Assembly (NCBI GenBank): GCA_963831645.1
Contig: CAWHQZ010000013.1
Span: 62,001-126,000, forward strand
Direction of reading: 5' to 3'
From: CAWHQZ01 sp963831645
GTDB lineage: Bacteria; Pseudomonadota; Alphaproteobacteria; Rhizobiales; Aestuariivirgaceae
Length of the DNA stretch: 64,000 bases
Below are positions 8,823-16,700 of the stretch, in pieces. The notes below the pieces were generated by a model that was not told where the DNA came from, searched no databases, and saw only the letters and a list, made by a program, of their open reading frames with translations. Each line of letters begins with the position of its first letter. Positions within the stretch are counted from its first letter, which is position 1. Position numbers and translations under genes: made by a program.

Positions 8823-11780
8823 ATGACGAAAAGCGACCTCAACCGGCAGTTCGACTCGACCTCGTTCCTGTGGGGCGGCAACGCCCAGTACATCGAGGAG
8901 ATGCAGCGGCGCTTCCTGGAAGATCCGCTATCGGTTGACGCCCAGTGGCGGGCGTTCTTTGCCGGCCTGGCGGAAGATCGCCAGCTGGCACGAAAGTCGC
9001 TGGAGGGCGCTTCCTGGCAAGCCGGCAACGGACGGCCTGACGACAACGGCGATCTGCTCGCCGCGCTGGACTACGGCCGGGCGGACAGCGAACGCCCCTC
9101 GGCGCCGCGCAGCGAACGCAGGGTGCGTGTGCGCAGCGACGGGCAAGTCAGCGAAGATGTCCGTCGTGCGACCATGGATTCGGTGCGCACACTGATGATG
9201 ATCCGGGCCTACCGGATACGCGGTCATCTGGCAGCCGATCTCGATCCGCTCAAGCTCCGTGCGCCTGCGCCCCAGCCGGAACTGGATCCGGCATCCTACG
9301 GCTTCGGAGCCAAGGATCTCGACCGGCCGATTTTCATCGACAACGTGCTTGGCCTCGAGCATGCGACGATCCGCCAGATCACCGAGATCCTGCAACGAAC
9401 CTACTGCGGCAGCCTGGGCATCGAGTTCATGCATATTTCCGATCCGGTGCAGAAGGCGTGGATCCAGGAGCGAATCGAGGGCCCCGACAAGGCGATTTTG
9501 TTCAAAGCCCTCGGCAAGCGCCGCATCCTCAACAAGCTCATCGAAGCGGAAGGCTTCGAGCAGTTCCTCAACCTCAAGTACACCGGAACCAAACGTTTCG
9601 GGCTCGACGGAGCGGAAGCAACCGTGCCGGCGCTCGAACAGATCATCAAGCGGGGCGGCGTCCTGGGGGTCAAGGAAATCGTGCTGGGAATGGCCCATCG
9701 CGGCCGCCTGAACGTGCTCGCCAACGTCATGGCCAAGTCGTTCAGCGCGATTTTCCACGAGTTCAAGGGCGGCTCGGCAAGCCCAGAGGACGTCGAAGGC
9801 TCCGGCGACGTCAAGTATCATCTCGGCTCGTCGTCGGACCGTGAGTTCGACGACATCCGGGTCCACCTGTCGCTCACCGCGAATCCCTCACACCTCGAGA
9901 TTGTCGATCCGGTCGTGCTCGGAAAGGCGAGAGCCAAGCAGGACCAGCGCGGCGACGACAAGCGCACCTCGGTCCTGCCGCTGCTGATGCACGGGGATGC
10001 GGCGTTCGCCGGGCAGGGTGTCGTGGCGGAGTGCTTCGGACTGTCGGGCCTCAGGGGACACCGGTCCGGCGGCTCCATCCATTTCATCGTCAACAATCAG
10101 ATCGGCTTCACGACCAGTCCGATCCTGGCGCGCTCCTCGCCCTACCCGAGCGACGTGGCCAAGATGATCGAGGCGCCGATCTTTCACGTCAACGGCGATG
10201 ATCCCGAGGCGGTCGTGTTTGCAGCCAAGATCGCCACCGAGTTCCGGCAGAAGTTTCGCAAGCCGGTCGTGGTCGACATGTTCTGCTACCGCCGGTTCGG
10301 CCACAACGAAGCGGACGAGCCGGCGTTCACGCAGCCGATCATGTACCAGCGGATCAGCCAACACCCGACGGTGGTCGAGATCTACGCACGCAGACTGGTG
10401 GCCGAAGGGGTAATAAGCAGCGGCGAGGTGGCTGAAATGAAGGCCGCCTACCGCAGGCGCCTCGACGATGCCTTCAGTGCCGCGGAGGGCTTCAAACCCA
10501 ACAAGGCCGACTGGCTGGACGGCCGCTGGGCTCACCTGAAGGCGGCGAAGCTCGACGACGATCCGCGCCGGGGCTCGACCGGGGTTGCGGTCGAGCGGCT
10601 GAAGAAGATCGGGCTCAGGACCGCGAAGGTGCCCAAGTCCTTCAAGCTGCACCGCACTCTGGAGCGCGTATTCGAGAATCGCCGGAAGATGATCGAAAAC
10701 GGCAAGGGGGTTGACTGGGCGCTGGGCGAAGCGCTCGCTTTCGGCACACTGCTCGAGGACGGCAACCCGGTCCGGCTTTCCGGCCAGGACGTGCAGCGCG
10801 GCACGTTTTCACAGCGCCATGCCGTTCTCATCGATCAGGACAACGAGCGGCATTTCACGCCGCTCAATCACCTGCAGCGCGAGCAGAAGGTCAAGATCGA
10901 GGTCGTCAACTCGATGCTGTCGGAGGAAGCGGTGCTCGGGTTCGAATACGGCTATTCGCTCGCCGAGCCCAATGCGCTGGTGGTCTGGGAGGCCCAGTTC
11001 GGCGACTTCGTCAACGGTGCCCAGGTCGTCATCGACCAGTTCATATCCTCGGGAGAACGCAAGTGGCTGAGAATGTCCGGCCTCGTGCTGCTGCTGCCGC
11101 ATGGATACGAGGGCCAGGGCCCGGAACATTCCTCGGCAAGGCTGGAGCGCTTCCTGCAGCTGTGCGCGGAAGACAACATCCAGGTCGCCAACTGCACGAC
11201 GCCGTCCAACTATTTCCACATCCTGCGCCGCCAGCTCAGGCGCGAGATCCGCAAGCCGCTGGTGCTGATGACGCCGAAGTCGCTGCTCCGGCACAAGCGA
11301 TGCACCTCCACGCTCGAGGAGATGGGGGAAGGAACCTCGTTTCACCGTATCCTTTACGATGATGCCCAGCAGCCGGGTGCGGAAACCACGCTCGTTGCCG
11401 ACGACAGGATCAGGCGGGTCGTGTTGTGCACCGGCAAGATCTACTACGATCTCTATGAAGATCGGCTCAGGCGGGGCATCGATGACGTCTATCTGCTGCG
11501 CGTCGAGCAGCTCTATCCCTTCCCGCACAAGGCGCTGGTCCATGAGCTGTCGCGCTTCAAGAGCGCCCAGATGGTCTGGTGCCAGGAAGAGCCGCACAAC
11601 ATGGGAGCCTGGACGTTCGTGCAGCCGAGTCTGGAATGGGCGCTCAACTACATCGATGCCAAACACAAACGAGCCAGTTATGCAGGCCGGAGCGCTTCGG
11701 CATCCACAGCGACGGGTCTGATGAGCAAGCATCAGCGGGAACTGAAAGCGCTGCTCGACGAAGCTTTCCGCGAGGGCTAG
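8823..11780 (+). CDS. sucA: 2-oxoglutarate dehydrogenase E1 component
   Basis: The 985-aa thiamine-diphosphate enzyme decarboxylates 2-oxoglutarate and transfers the succinyl group to the lipoyl domain of SucB. The N-terminal SFLWGGNAQYIEEMQRRFLE segment is the E2-binding region of OdhA/SucA proteins. GMAHRGRLNVLANV, HGDAAFAGQGVV and NNQIGFTTSP form the ThDP/Mg site, and WEAQFGDFVNGAQ lies in the transketolase-like pyrimidine-binding half. Length is as expected. The gene is 3 bases from sucB. Confidence 0.97.
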   Translation: MTKSDLNRQFDSTSFLWGGNAQYIEEMQRRFLEDPLSVDAQWRAFFAGLAEDRQLARKSLEGASWQAGNGRPDDNGDLLAALDYGRADSERPSAPRSERRVRVRSDGQVSEDVRRATMDSVRTLMMIRAYRIRGHLAADLDPLKLRAPAPQPELDPASYGFGAKDLDRPIFIDNVLGLEHATIRQITEILQRTYCGSLGIEFMHISDPVQKAWIQERIEGPDKAILFKALGKRRILNKLIEAEGFEQFLNLKYTGTKRFGLDGAEATVPALEQIIKRGGVLGVKEIVLGMAHRGRLNVLANVMAKSFSAIFHEFKGGSASPEDVEGSGDVKYHLGSSSDREFDDIRVHLSLTANPSHLEIVDPVVLGKARAKQDQRGDDKRTSVLPLLMHGDAAFAGQGVVAECFGLSGLRGHRSGGSIHFIVNNQIGFTTSPILARSSPYPSDVAKMIEAPIFHVNGDDPEAVVFAAKIATEFRQKFRKPVVVDMFCYRRFGHNEADEPAFTQPIMYQRISQHPTVVEIYARRLVAEGVISSGEVAEMKAAYRRRLDDAFSAAEGFKPNKADWLDGRWAHLKAAKLDDDPRRGSTGVAVERLKKIGLRTAKVPKSFKLHRTLERVFENRRKMIENGKGVDWALGEALAFGTLLEDGNPVRLSGQDVQRGTFSQRHAVLIDQDNERHFTPLNHLQREQKVKIEVVNSMLSEEAVLGFEYGYSLAEPNALVVWEAQFGDFVNGAQVVIDQFISSGERKWLRMSGLVLLLPHGYEGQGPEHSSARLERFLQLCAEDNIQVANCTTPSNYFHILRRQLRREIRKPLVLMTPKSLLRHKRCTSTLEEMGEGTSFHRILYDDAQQPGAETTLVADDRIRRVVLCTGKIYYDLYEDRLRRGIDDVYLLRVEQLYPFPHKALVHELSRFKSAQMVWCQEEPHNMGAWTFVQPSLEWALNYIDAKHKRASYAGRSASASTATGLMSKHQRELKALLDEAFREG

Positions 11781-11783
11781 GAG

Positions 11784-13028
11784 ATGGCGACCGAAATCAA
11801 AGTCCCGGCGCTCGGAGAATCGGTAAGCGAGGCGACGATCGGGCAATGGTTCAAGAAGCCGGGCGAAGCGGTGACCGCCGATGAACCTCTGGTCGAACTC
11901 GAAACCGACAAGGTGACGATCGAGGTCCGCGCTCCCGGAGCCGGTGTGCTTGAAACCGTGTCGGCCAAGCCCGGCGATACCGTCCAGGTCGGAGCGCTGC
12001 TCGGGCAGATCGGTGGCGCTGTCGTGCAGCAGGAAGGCAAGACCGCTGCCCCGCCGAAGACCTCACCCGCCGTCGCTCAAGCGGTGGCCAAACCCCAGGC
12101 GGCGGCGCCGCTTTCGCCGGCCGTGCGCAAGATCGTGGAGGAGCGCAACCTCGAGCCTCAAAGCATCGAGGGAACGGGAAAAGACGGACGCCTCACCAAG
12201 GCCGATGTGATCGTCCAGGCGCCGAAGCCGGCTGCTCCGGCAGCGGCCGCAGAAGCGCGCAAGCCCGCAGCGCCGGTCGTCGCGCGGCCCGCGGCGAAAC
12301 CTGAAATCCCGGCTGCCGCGCCACCGGGCGGGCGGGAGGAACGCATCCGGATGAGCAGGCTCCGGCAAACGATCGCGCGCCGGCTGAAGGATGCCCAGAA
12401 CACCGCCGCCATGCTCACGACGTTCAATGAAGTCGACATGCGGCACGTCATGGCGCTGCGCAGTCAGTACAAGGACACCTTCGAGAAGAAACACGGCGTC
12501 AAGCTCGGTTTCATGGGCTTCTTCGTCAAGGCGGTGATCCAGGCGCTGAAGGAGATACCGGCGGTCAACGCCGAGGTCGACGGCGAGGACATCGTCTACA
12601 AGAACTACTACAACATCGGGGTTGCGGTCGGCACCGACAGGGGCCTGGTCGTCCCGGTTGTCCGCGATGCCGACCTGCTGTCGCTGGCCGGCATCGAGCG
12701 CGCCATCACGGAGCTCGGCGGAAAGGCCCGTGACGGCTCGCTCAGGATCGACGACATGCAGGGCGGCACGTTCACCATTTCGAACGGCGGCGTGTACGGC
12801 TCGCTCATGTCCACTCCCATTCTCAATGCGCCCCAGTCCGGCATCCTGGGCATGCACAAAATTCAGGATCGCGCGTTCGCCGAAGCCGGACAGATCGTCA
12901 TCCGTCCCATGATGTACCTGGCGTTGTCCTACGATCACCGCATCGTCGATGGACGGGAAGCGGTGACGTTCCTGGTGCGCGTCAAGGAATCGCTGGAAGA
13001 CCCGCAGCGCCTGCTGCTGGAGCTTTGA
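11784..13028 (+). CDS. sucB: 2-oxoglutarate dehydrogenase E2 (dihydrolipoyllysine succinyltransferase)
   Basis: The 414-aa E2 core has one N-terminal lipoyl domain with the lipoylated Lys43 in ELETDKVTIEV. An Ala/Pro-rich linker follows, then a peripheral subunit-binding domain around 110-145 (SPAVRKIVEERNL), a second Ala/Pro linker, and the catalytic domain ending with His385 in YDHRIVDGREA. It passes the succinyl group to CoA and holds E1 and E3. Only three bases separate it from sucA, and its stop is two bases before the lpd ATG. Confidence 0.97.
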   Translation: MATEIKVPALGESVSEATIGQWFKKPGEAVTADEPLVELETDKVTIEVRAPGAGVLETVSAKPGDTVQVGALLGQIGGAVVQQEGKTAAPPKTSPAVAQAVAKPQAAAPLSPAVRKIVEERNLEPQSIEGTGKDGRLTKADVIVQAPKPAAPAAAAEARKPAAPVVARPAAKPEIPAAAPPGGREERIRMSRLRQTIARRLKDAQNTAAMLTTFNEVDMRHVMALRSQYKDTFEKKHGVKLGFMGFFVKAVIQALKEIPAVNAEVDGEDIVYKNYYNIGVAVGTDRGLVVPVVRDADLLSLAGIERAITELGGKARDGSLRIDDMQGGTFTISNGGVYGSLMSTPILNAPQSGILGMHKIQDRAFAEAGQIVIRPMMYLALSYDHRIVDGREAVTFLVRVKESLEDPQRLLLEL

Positions 13029-13030
13029 CC

Positions 13031-14437
13031 ATGGCCGAACCTTACGACGTCGCCGTCATCGGGACCGGCCCCGGCGGCTACGTGTGCGCGATACGGGCAG
13101 CCCAGCTCGGCCTGAAGGTCGCGGTGATTGAAAAACGGGCGAGCCACGGCGGTACCTGTCTCAACATCGGCTGCATTCCTTCGAAAGCCCTGCTGCACAC
13201 CTCGGAGCGGCTGGCGGAAGCCAATCACGCTTTCTCCAGGATGGGCATACGGATCGGCAAGCCCGAGGTCGATCTGAAGCAGATGATGGCGTTCAAGCAG
13301 GAAGCGGTCGACGGCAACACCAAGGGCATCGACTTCCTGTTCAAGAAGAACCGGATAACGGCCATTCGCGGCGCCGGCGCCATCATGGGCGGCGGGAAGC
13401 TGGAGATTCAGGCGACGGACGGGTCCCGGCAGCCGATTGCGGCGAAATCGGTCGTCATCGCCACCGGCTCCGACGCCGCACGGCTGAAGGGCATCGACAT
13501 CGACGAGCAGCGGATCGTGTCCTCGACCGGGGCGCTTACGCTGGCGGCGGTTCCCAAACATCTCGTGGTGGTCGGGGCGGGAGTGATCGGCCTCGAGCTC
13601 GGCTCGGTGTGGCGGCGGCTGGGCGCCGAGGTCACCGTTGTGGAGTTTCTCGACCGGATCCTGCCCGGCGCCGATCTCGAAATCGCCAGGCAGTTTCAGC
13701 GTCTCCTCGCCAGGCAGGGTTTTGCCTTCAAGCTCGCAACCAGGGTCGAGGGAGTGGACCGTGCAGCGAACACGCTGCGGATCGCCACCGCGCCGACCAC
13801 CGGCGGGGCACCGTCCATCCTGGAGGCCGACGCCGTGCTGGTCGCCGTCGGACGCGTCCCTTTCACGGAAGGACTGGGTCTGAAGGAGGCGGGCGTCAAG
13901 GTCGATGAAATAGGGCGTGTGGCGGTCGATGAGGGGTTTTCGACTTCGCTCGCCGGGGTGTACGCCATCGGCGACGTCGTCCGCGGTCCGATGCTGGCGC
14001 ACAAGGCGGAAGACGAAGGCGTGGCCCTTGCGGAGCGTCTCGCCGGCCAGGCTGGCCACGTCAACTACGCCGTTATCCCTTCAGTCGTCTACACTACACC
14101 CGAGGTGGCGAGCCTCGGCAAGACGGAGGAGGAGCTCAAGGCGGAATCGGTACGCTACAAGACGGGTAAGTTTCCATTTCTCGCCAATGGCCGCGCCAAA
14201 TCCAATCAGACCACCGACGGTTTCGTGAAAGTACTGGCGGAGGCGGAAACCGACCGGGTTCTGGGCGTGCACATACTGGGTCCGATGGCGGGAGAGCTCA
14301 TTCACGAATGCGCGGTTCTGATGGAGTTCGGCGGCTCCTCGGAGGATCTGGCGCGCACCTGTCATGCCCATCCGACCCTTTCGGAGGCGATCAAGGAAGC
14401 GGCCCTTGGTGTCGAAGGCCGAACCATCCACGCCTGA
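13031..14437 (+). CDS. lpdA: Dihydrolipoyl dehydrogenase (E3)
   Basis: The 468-aa flavoprotein reoxidises the dihydrolipoyl arm of SucB and reduces NAD. It contains FAD motif IGTGPGGYVCA (10-20), the redox disulfide Cys43/Cys48 in GGTCLNIGCIPSK, a central NAD-binding GAGVIGLELG, and His447 in HPTLSEAI, the catalytic base donated to the other subunit. The ATG at 13031 is preferred over a TTG six bases earlier that overlaps the sucB stop. Its position makes it the E3 of the oxoglutarate complex; whether pyruvate dehydrogenase has its own E3 cannot be seen here. Confidence 0.96.
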   Translation: MAEPYDVAVIGTGPGGYVCAIRAAQLGLKVAVIEKRASHGGTCLNIGCIPSKALLHTSERLAEANHAFSRMGIRIGKPEVDLKQMMAFKQEAVDGNTKGIDFLFKKNRITAIRGAGAIMGGGKLEIQATDGSRQPIAAKSVVIATGSDAARLKGIDIDEQRIVSSTGALTLAAVPKHLVVVGAGVIGLELGSVWRRLGAEVTVVEFLDRILPGADLEIARQFQRLLARQGFAFKLATRVEGVDRAANTLRIATAPTTGGAPSILEADAVLVAVGRVPFTEGLGLKEAGVKVDEIGRVAVDEGFSTSLAGVYAIGDVVRGPMLAHKAEDEGVALAERLAGQAGHVNYAVIPSVVYTTPEVASLGKTEEELKAESVRYKTGKFPFLANGRAKSNQTTDGFVKVLAEAETDRVLGVHILGPMAGELIHECAVLMEFGGSSEDLARTCHAHPTLSEAIKEAALGVEGRTIHA

Positions 14438-14661
14438 CTCGAGGCGGCGAGGCGCGGCGCCATCCTAAATCTAAAACGGATGCTCGAAACTCCCACAAGA
14501 CGCACAAGCCGTTGAAGATAAAGACTAAAGGGCCAAAAAAAAGGCGAAAAGAAGCCACCTCTTGACCCCTCGACTGAACCAAGCCCGGAAAAAAGCGTTG
14601 GTTGATACCCTCTTAACCCTTACTCTGTAGCAACTGCTTCGTAGGGTTGTCGGAGGGGACC

Positions 14662-15111
14662 ATGAACGGAGACACACCCATCACGATGTCTGTTAAAGCA
14701 GCTATTGCCGGAGGTGCAACCATAGTCGTTGCTGCTGCTGTTGCGTTGTGGGCTGTGCTTACCTTCACGCTCGGGAACGTCGCGGATGATGTCTCAGACA
14801 TCAGAGACCGCTTAACAACGACACAAGTGGAATCGAGAGCAGTCGAAACTAGGGGCTTGGAGGCGGATACAGACATCCGCCGGGCGCTGAGCAATATCGA
14901 CAAGAATGTAGCACTTATGGCGAATGATATGGCGTCCTACAGCAAGAGCTTAGGCGGCATTCAAGCAGAGCTGGTTAGTATCAACGATTCAGTGAAGAAG
15001 CTGTTTGGCCTCTATGAGGGTATGAACGTTCGCCTTGTCCGTATTGAAGAGAAGGTGACCATTACTGGTGAAACACTGGAGAAACTTGCGCCTCTTCCTC
15101 AGCCTCAATAG
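14662..15111 (+). CDS. Hypothetical membrane-anchored coiled-coil protein
   Basis: A 149-aa product begins with a short polar end, then one transmembrane helix at about 14-37 (AAIAGGATIVVAAAVALWAV), followed by a long Ala-, Asp- and Leu-rich helical part likely to form a coiled coil. GGAGGGG lies just before the ATG at 14662, supporting translation. Base composition is visibly lower in G+C than the TCA genes before it, and codons are less biased. The architecture (TM plus coiled coil, no catalytic motif) recalls small phage or plasmid membrane proteins, but I do not recognise a family. It stands alone between lpdA and the convergent xerC. Confidence 0.6.
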   Translation: MNGDTPITMSVKAAIAGGATIVVAAAVALWAVLTFTLGNVADDVSDIRDRLTTTQVESRAVETRGLEADTDIRRALSNIDKNVALMANDMASYSKSLGGIQAELVSINDSVKKLFGLYEGMNVRLVRIEEKVTITGETLEKLAPLPQPQ

Positions 15112-15558
15112 ATGCCTCTCCTTCTGCTTAGACTAGTTCGCCACCGGCGTTGCCGACCCGCTGGGCATGAAACGGGCACCTGTTGCTGCTGTGCTATAGT
15201 GTAGCGTCCAGATCACACCGGCTGCCGCATGACTCGCGGTTTTGTTTCTTGCTAGGCGACTTGAGCTTTGTGAGTCGGCCCATAGGTCAAGCGTTTACCC
15301 GATGGTCGGAACCGAGTTTACCAGTTTACCAGTTTACCAACCATCAGACCGTGAAGCACAGCGACTACGAGTATGTTCGCGGCAACGTGTTCACAGACAC
15401 GGTGCAAGGTCCGACTTGCGGTCGGCATTCGTGACGATGACATGGCACACGGCATTGGCAGTCAGATGGGGAACATGAACGGAGCGAGCCTTTGCGGCCG
15501 CGTCGGCAGCCTGGCATCGGAGGAAACGGGATCGGGAAGGGGCATATCGCAGCAAGGC
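15112..15558. other. Non-coding gap with a short tandem repeat
   Basis: These 447 bases between the orphan gene and convergent xerC show no convincing coding frame. The only structure I see is three perfect copies of the 8-mer AGTTTACC at 15315-15338. Open frames on the + strand from 15373 are the complement of xerC. Confidence 0.5.
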
Positions 15559-16515
15559 TCAGGCGCGCGGATGCGCCTTGAGATATTGCCTGGCGAGATG
15601 GTGACGGTCGATCTCGGTGTAGACCTGGGTGGTCGAAAGCGAGGCGTGACCGAGCAACTCCTGAATCGACCGGAGATCGACGCCGGCGCCCAGGAGGTGG
15701 GTGGCGAAGCTGTGACGCAATGCATGAGGGGTTGCGCTGTCAGGCAGCCCCAGGGCGCCGCGCAATCGCTCGATGAGCAGCTGAACGTTGCGGGCATTCA
15801 GCCGGCGACCCTGGTCGCCGACGAACAGTGGATCGTTCGGTCCCAGAGCTTTCGGGCAGACGTCGAGGTAGCGGCGGATCGCCTCGCGGGCCACCGGTAA
15901 CACCGGCACGAGCCGCACCTTGTTGCCCTTGCCCGAGACCGAGAGCACGTCGTTCTCAAGGGGTGCGTCGCGGCGATTGAGATTGAGCGCCTCGGAAATG
16001 CGCAGCCCGCAGGCGTACAGCAGAACGAGAACCGCCTGGTCGCGGGCGCTGGTCCACGGCGCCTTTTCCCCGCTCGAAGCACGATCCCCGCACAGCCGCC
16101 TTGCCGCATCCACCGATATCGGCCGCGGAACGCCGTGGGGCACCTTGGGACCCTTGAGCGCGGCCAGCGCGGAATTGTGCAGGATTTCGTTGCGGTCGAG
16201 AAAGCGGAAGAACGAGCGTAGAGCGGAGAGCTGACGGGAGAGTGTGCGGCTCTCGACCCCGGCGGCTCGGCGATGGGCGAAGAAGGAGCGGAAATCGGCG
16301 GCCGAGAGCGCCTTGAGATCGCCCAGTCCGGGAGGTGAGGCCAGGTGCGTGGTGAGAAAATCGAAGAACTGCGTCAGGTCGCGGCCATAGGCGGCTGTGG
16401 TGTGCGCCGAGGATCGCCGGGCGTACTTGAGCTGCTTGAGAAAATCGATGACGGCCTTGCCGGCATCGCCTGCCGCCGAAAACCTGAGCGAATCAATCGA
16501 GACATCCCGGCCCAT
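15559..16515 (-). CDS. xerC: Tyrosine recombinase XerC
   Basis: This 318-aa site-specific recombinase resolves chromosome dimers at dif together with XerD. The N-terminal SAM-like DNA-binding domain covers about 20-110. The catalytic domain has Arg172 (CGLRISEAL), Lys196 (SGKGNKVR), His264 and Arg267 (HALRHSF), His290 (LLGHASLSTTQ) and the nucleophile Tyr299 (QVYT). All catalytic residues are present and the length is typical of XerC rather than phage integrases. It sits head to head with priA, as in many alphaproteobacteria, with a lost gene between them (see 16587-16634). Confidence 0.93.
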   Translation of the reverse strand: MGRDVSIDSLRFSAAGDAGKAVIDFLKQLKYARRSSAHTTAAYGRDLTQFFDFLTTHLASPPGLGDLKALSAADFRSFFAHRRAAGVESRTLSRQLSALRSFFRFLDRNEILHNSALAALKGPKVPHGVPRPISVDAARRLCGDRASSGEKAPWTSARDQAVLVLLYACGLRISEALNLNRRDAPLENDVLSVSGKGNKVRLVPVLPVAREAIRRYLDVCPKALGPNDPLFVGDQGRRLNARNVQLLIERLRGALGLPDSATPHALRHSFATHLLGAGVDLRSIQELLGHASLSTTQVYTEIDRHHLARQYLKAHPRA

Positions 16516-16586
16516 GCGGTCAAGCCTAGCAGCGAATGCTTGACGGGAGATAACGAGCGGAATGAGACAAAGGAGCCCGGTTGCGG

Positions 16587-16634
16587 AATGTCGTGAATTT
16601 CCGCAACGTCGGCGCTATCGACAAAGAATTTCAT
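16587..16634 (-). pseudogene. Fossil N-terminus of a transaldolase/fructose-6-phosphate aldolase gene
   Basis: Read on the minus strand from the ATG at 16634, the sequence encodes MKFFVDSADVAEIHDI, a near-exact match to the conserved start of bacterial transaldolase / F6P-aldolase family proteins (MKFFVDTADVAEI...). After these 16 codons the similarity stops, and the frame runs on without family features. In relatives this gene often lies between xerC and priA, so this is probably what remains after deletion of the gene body. The fossil start is intact but has no visible strong ribosome site. It overlaps the region upstream of priA. Confidence 0.65.
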
Positions 16635-16700
16635 CACTTTGCGCCCGGTCGGCCTGGCGCGTGGGTATTGCATGGCTCGCCGCCCGCTCAAAACCTGAAC

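Noticed and set aside
15559..16515. xerC as a phage or island integrase
   Set aside because: Length, N-terminal domain and position beside priA fit housekeeping XerC; there are no excisionase or phage genes nearby.
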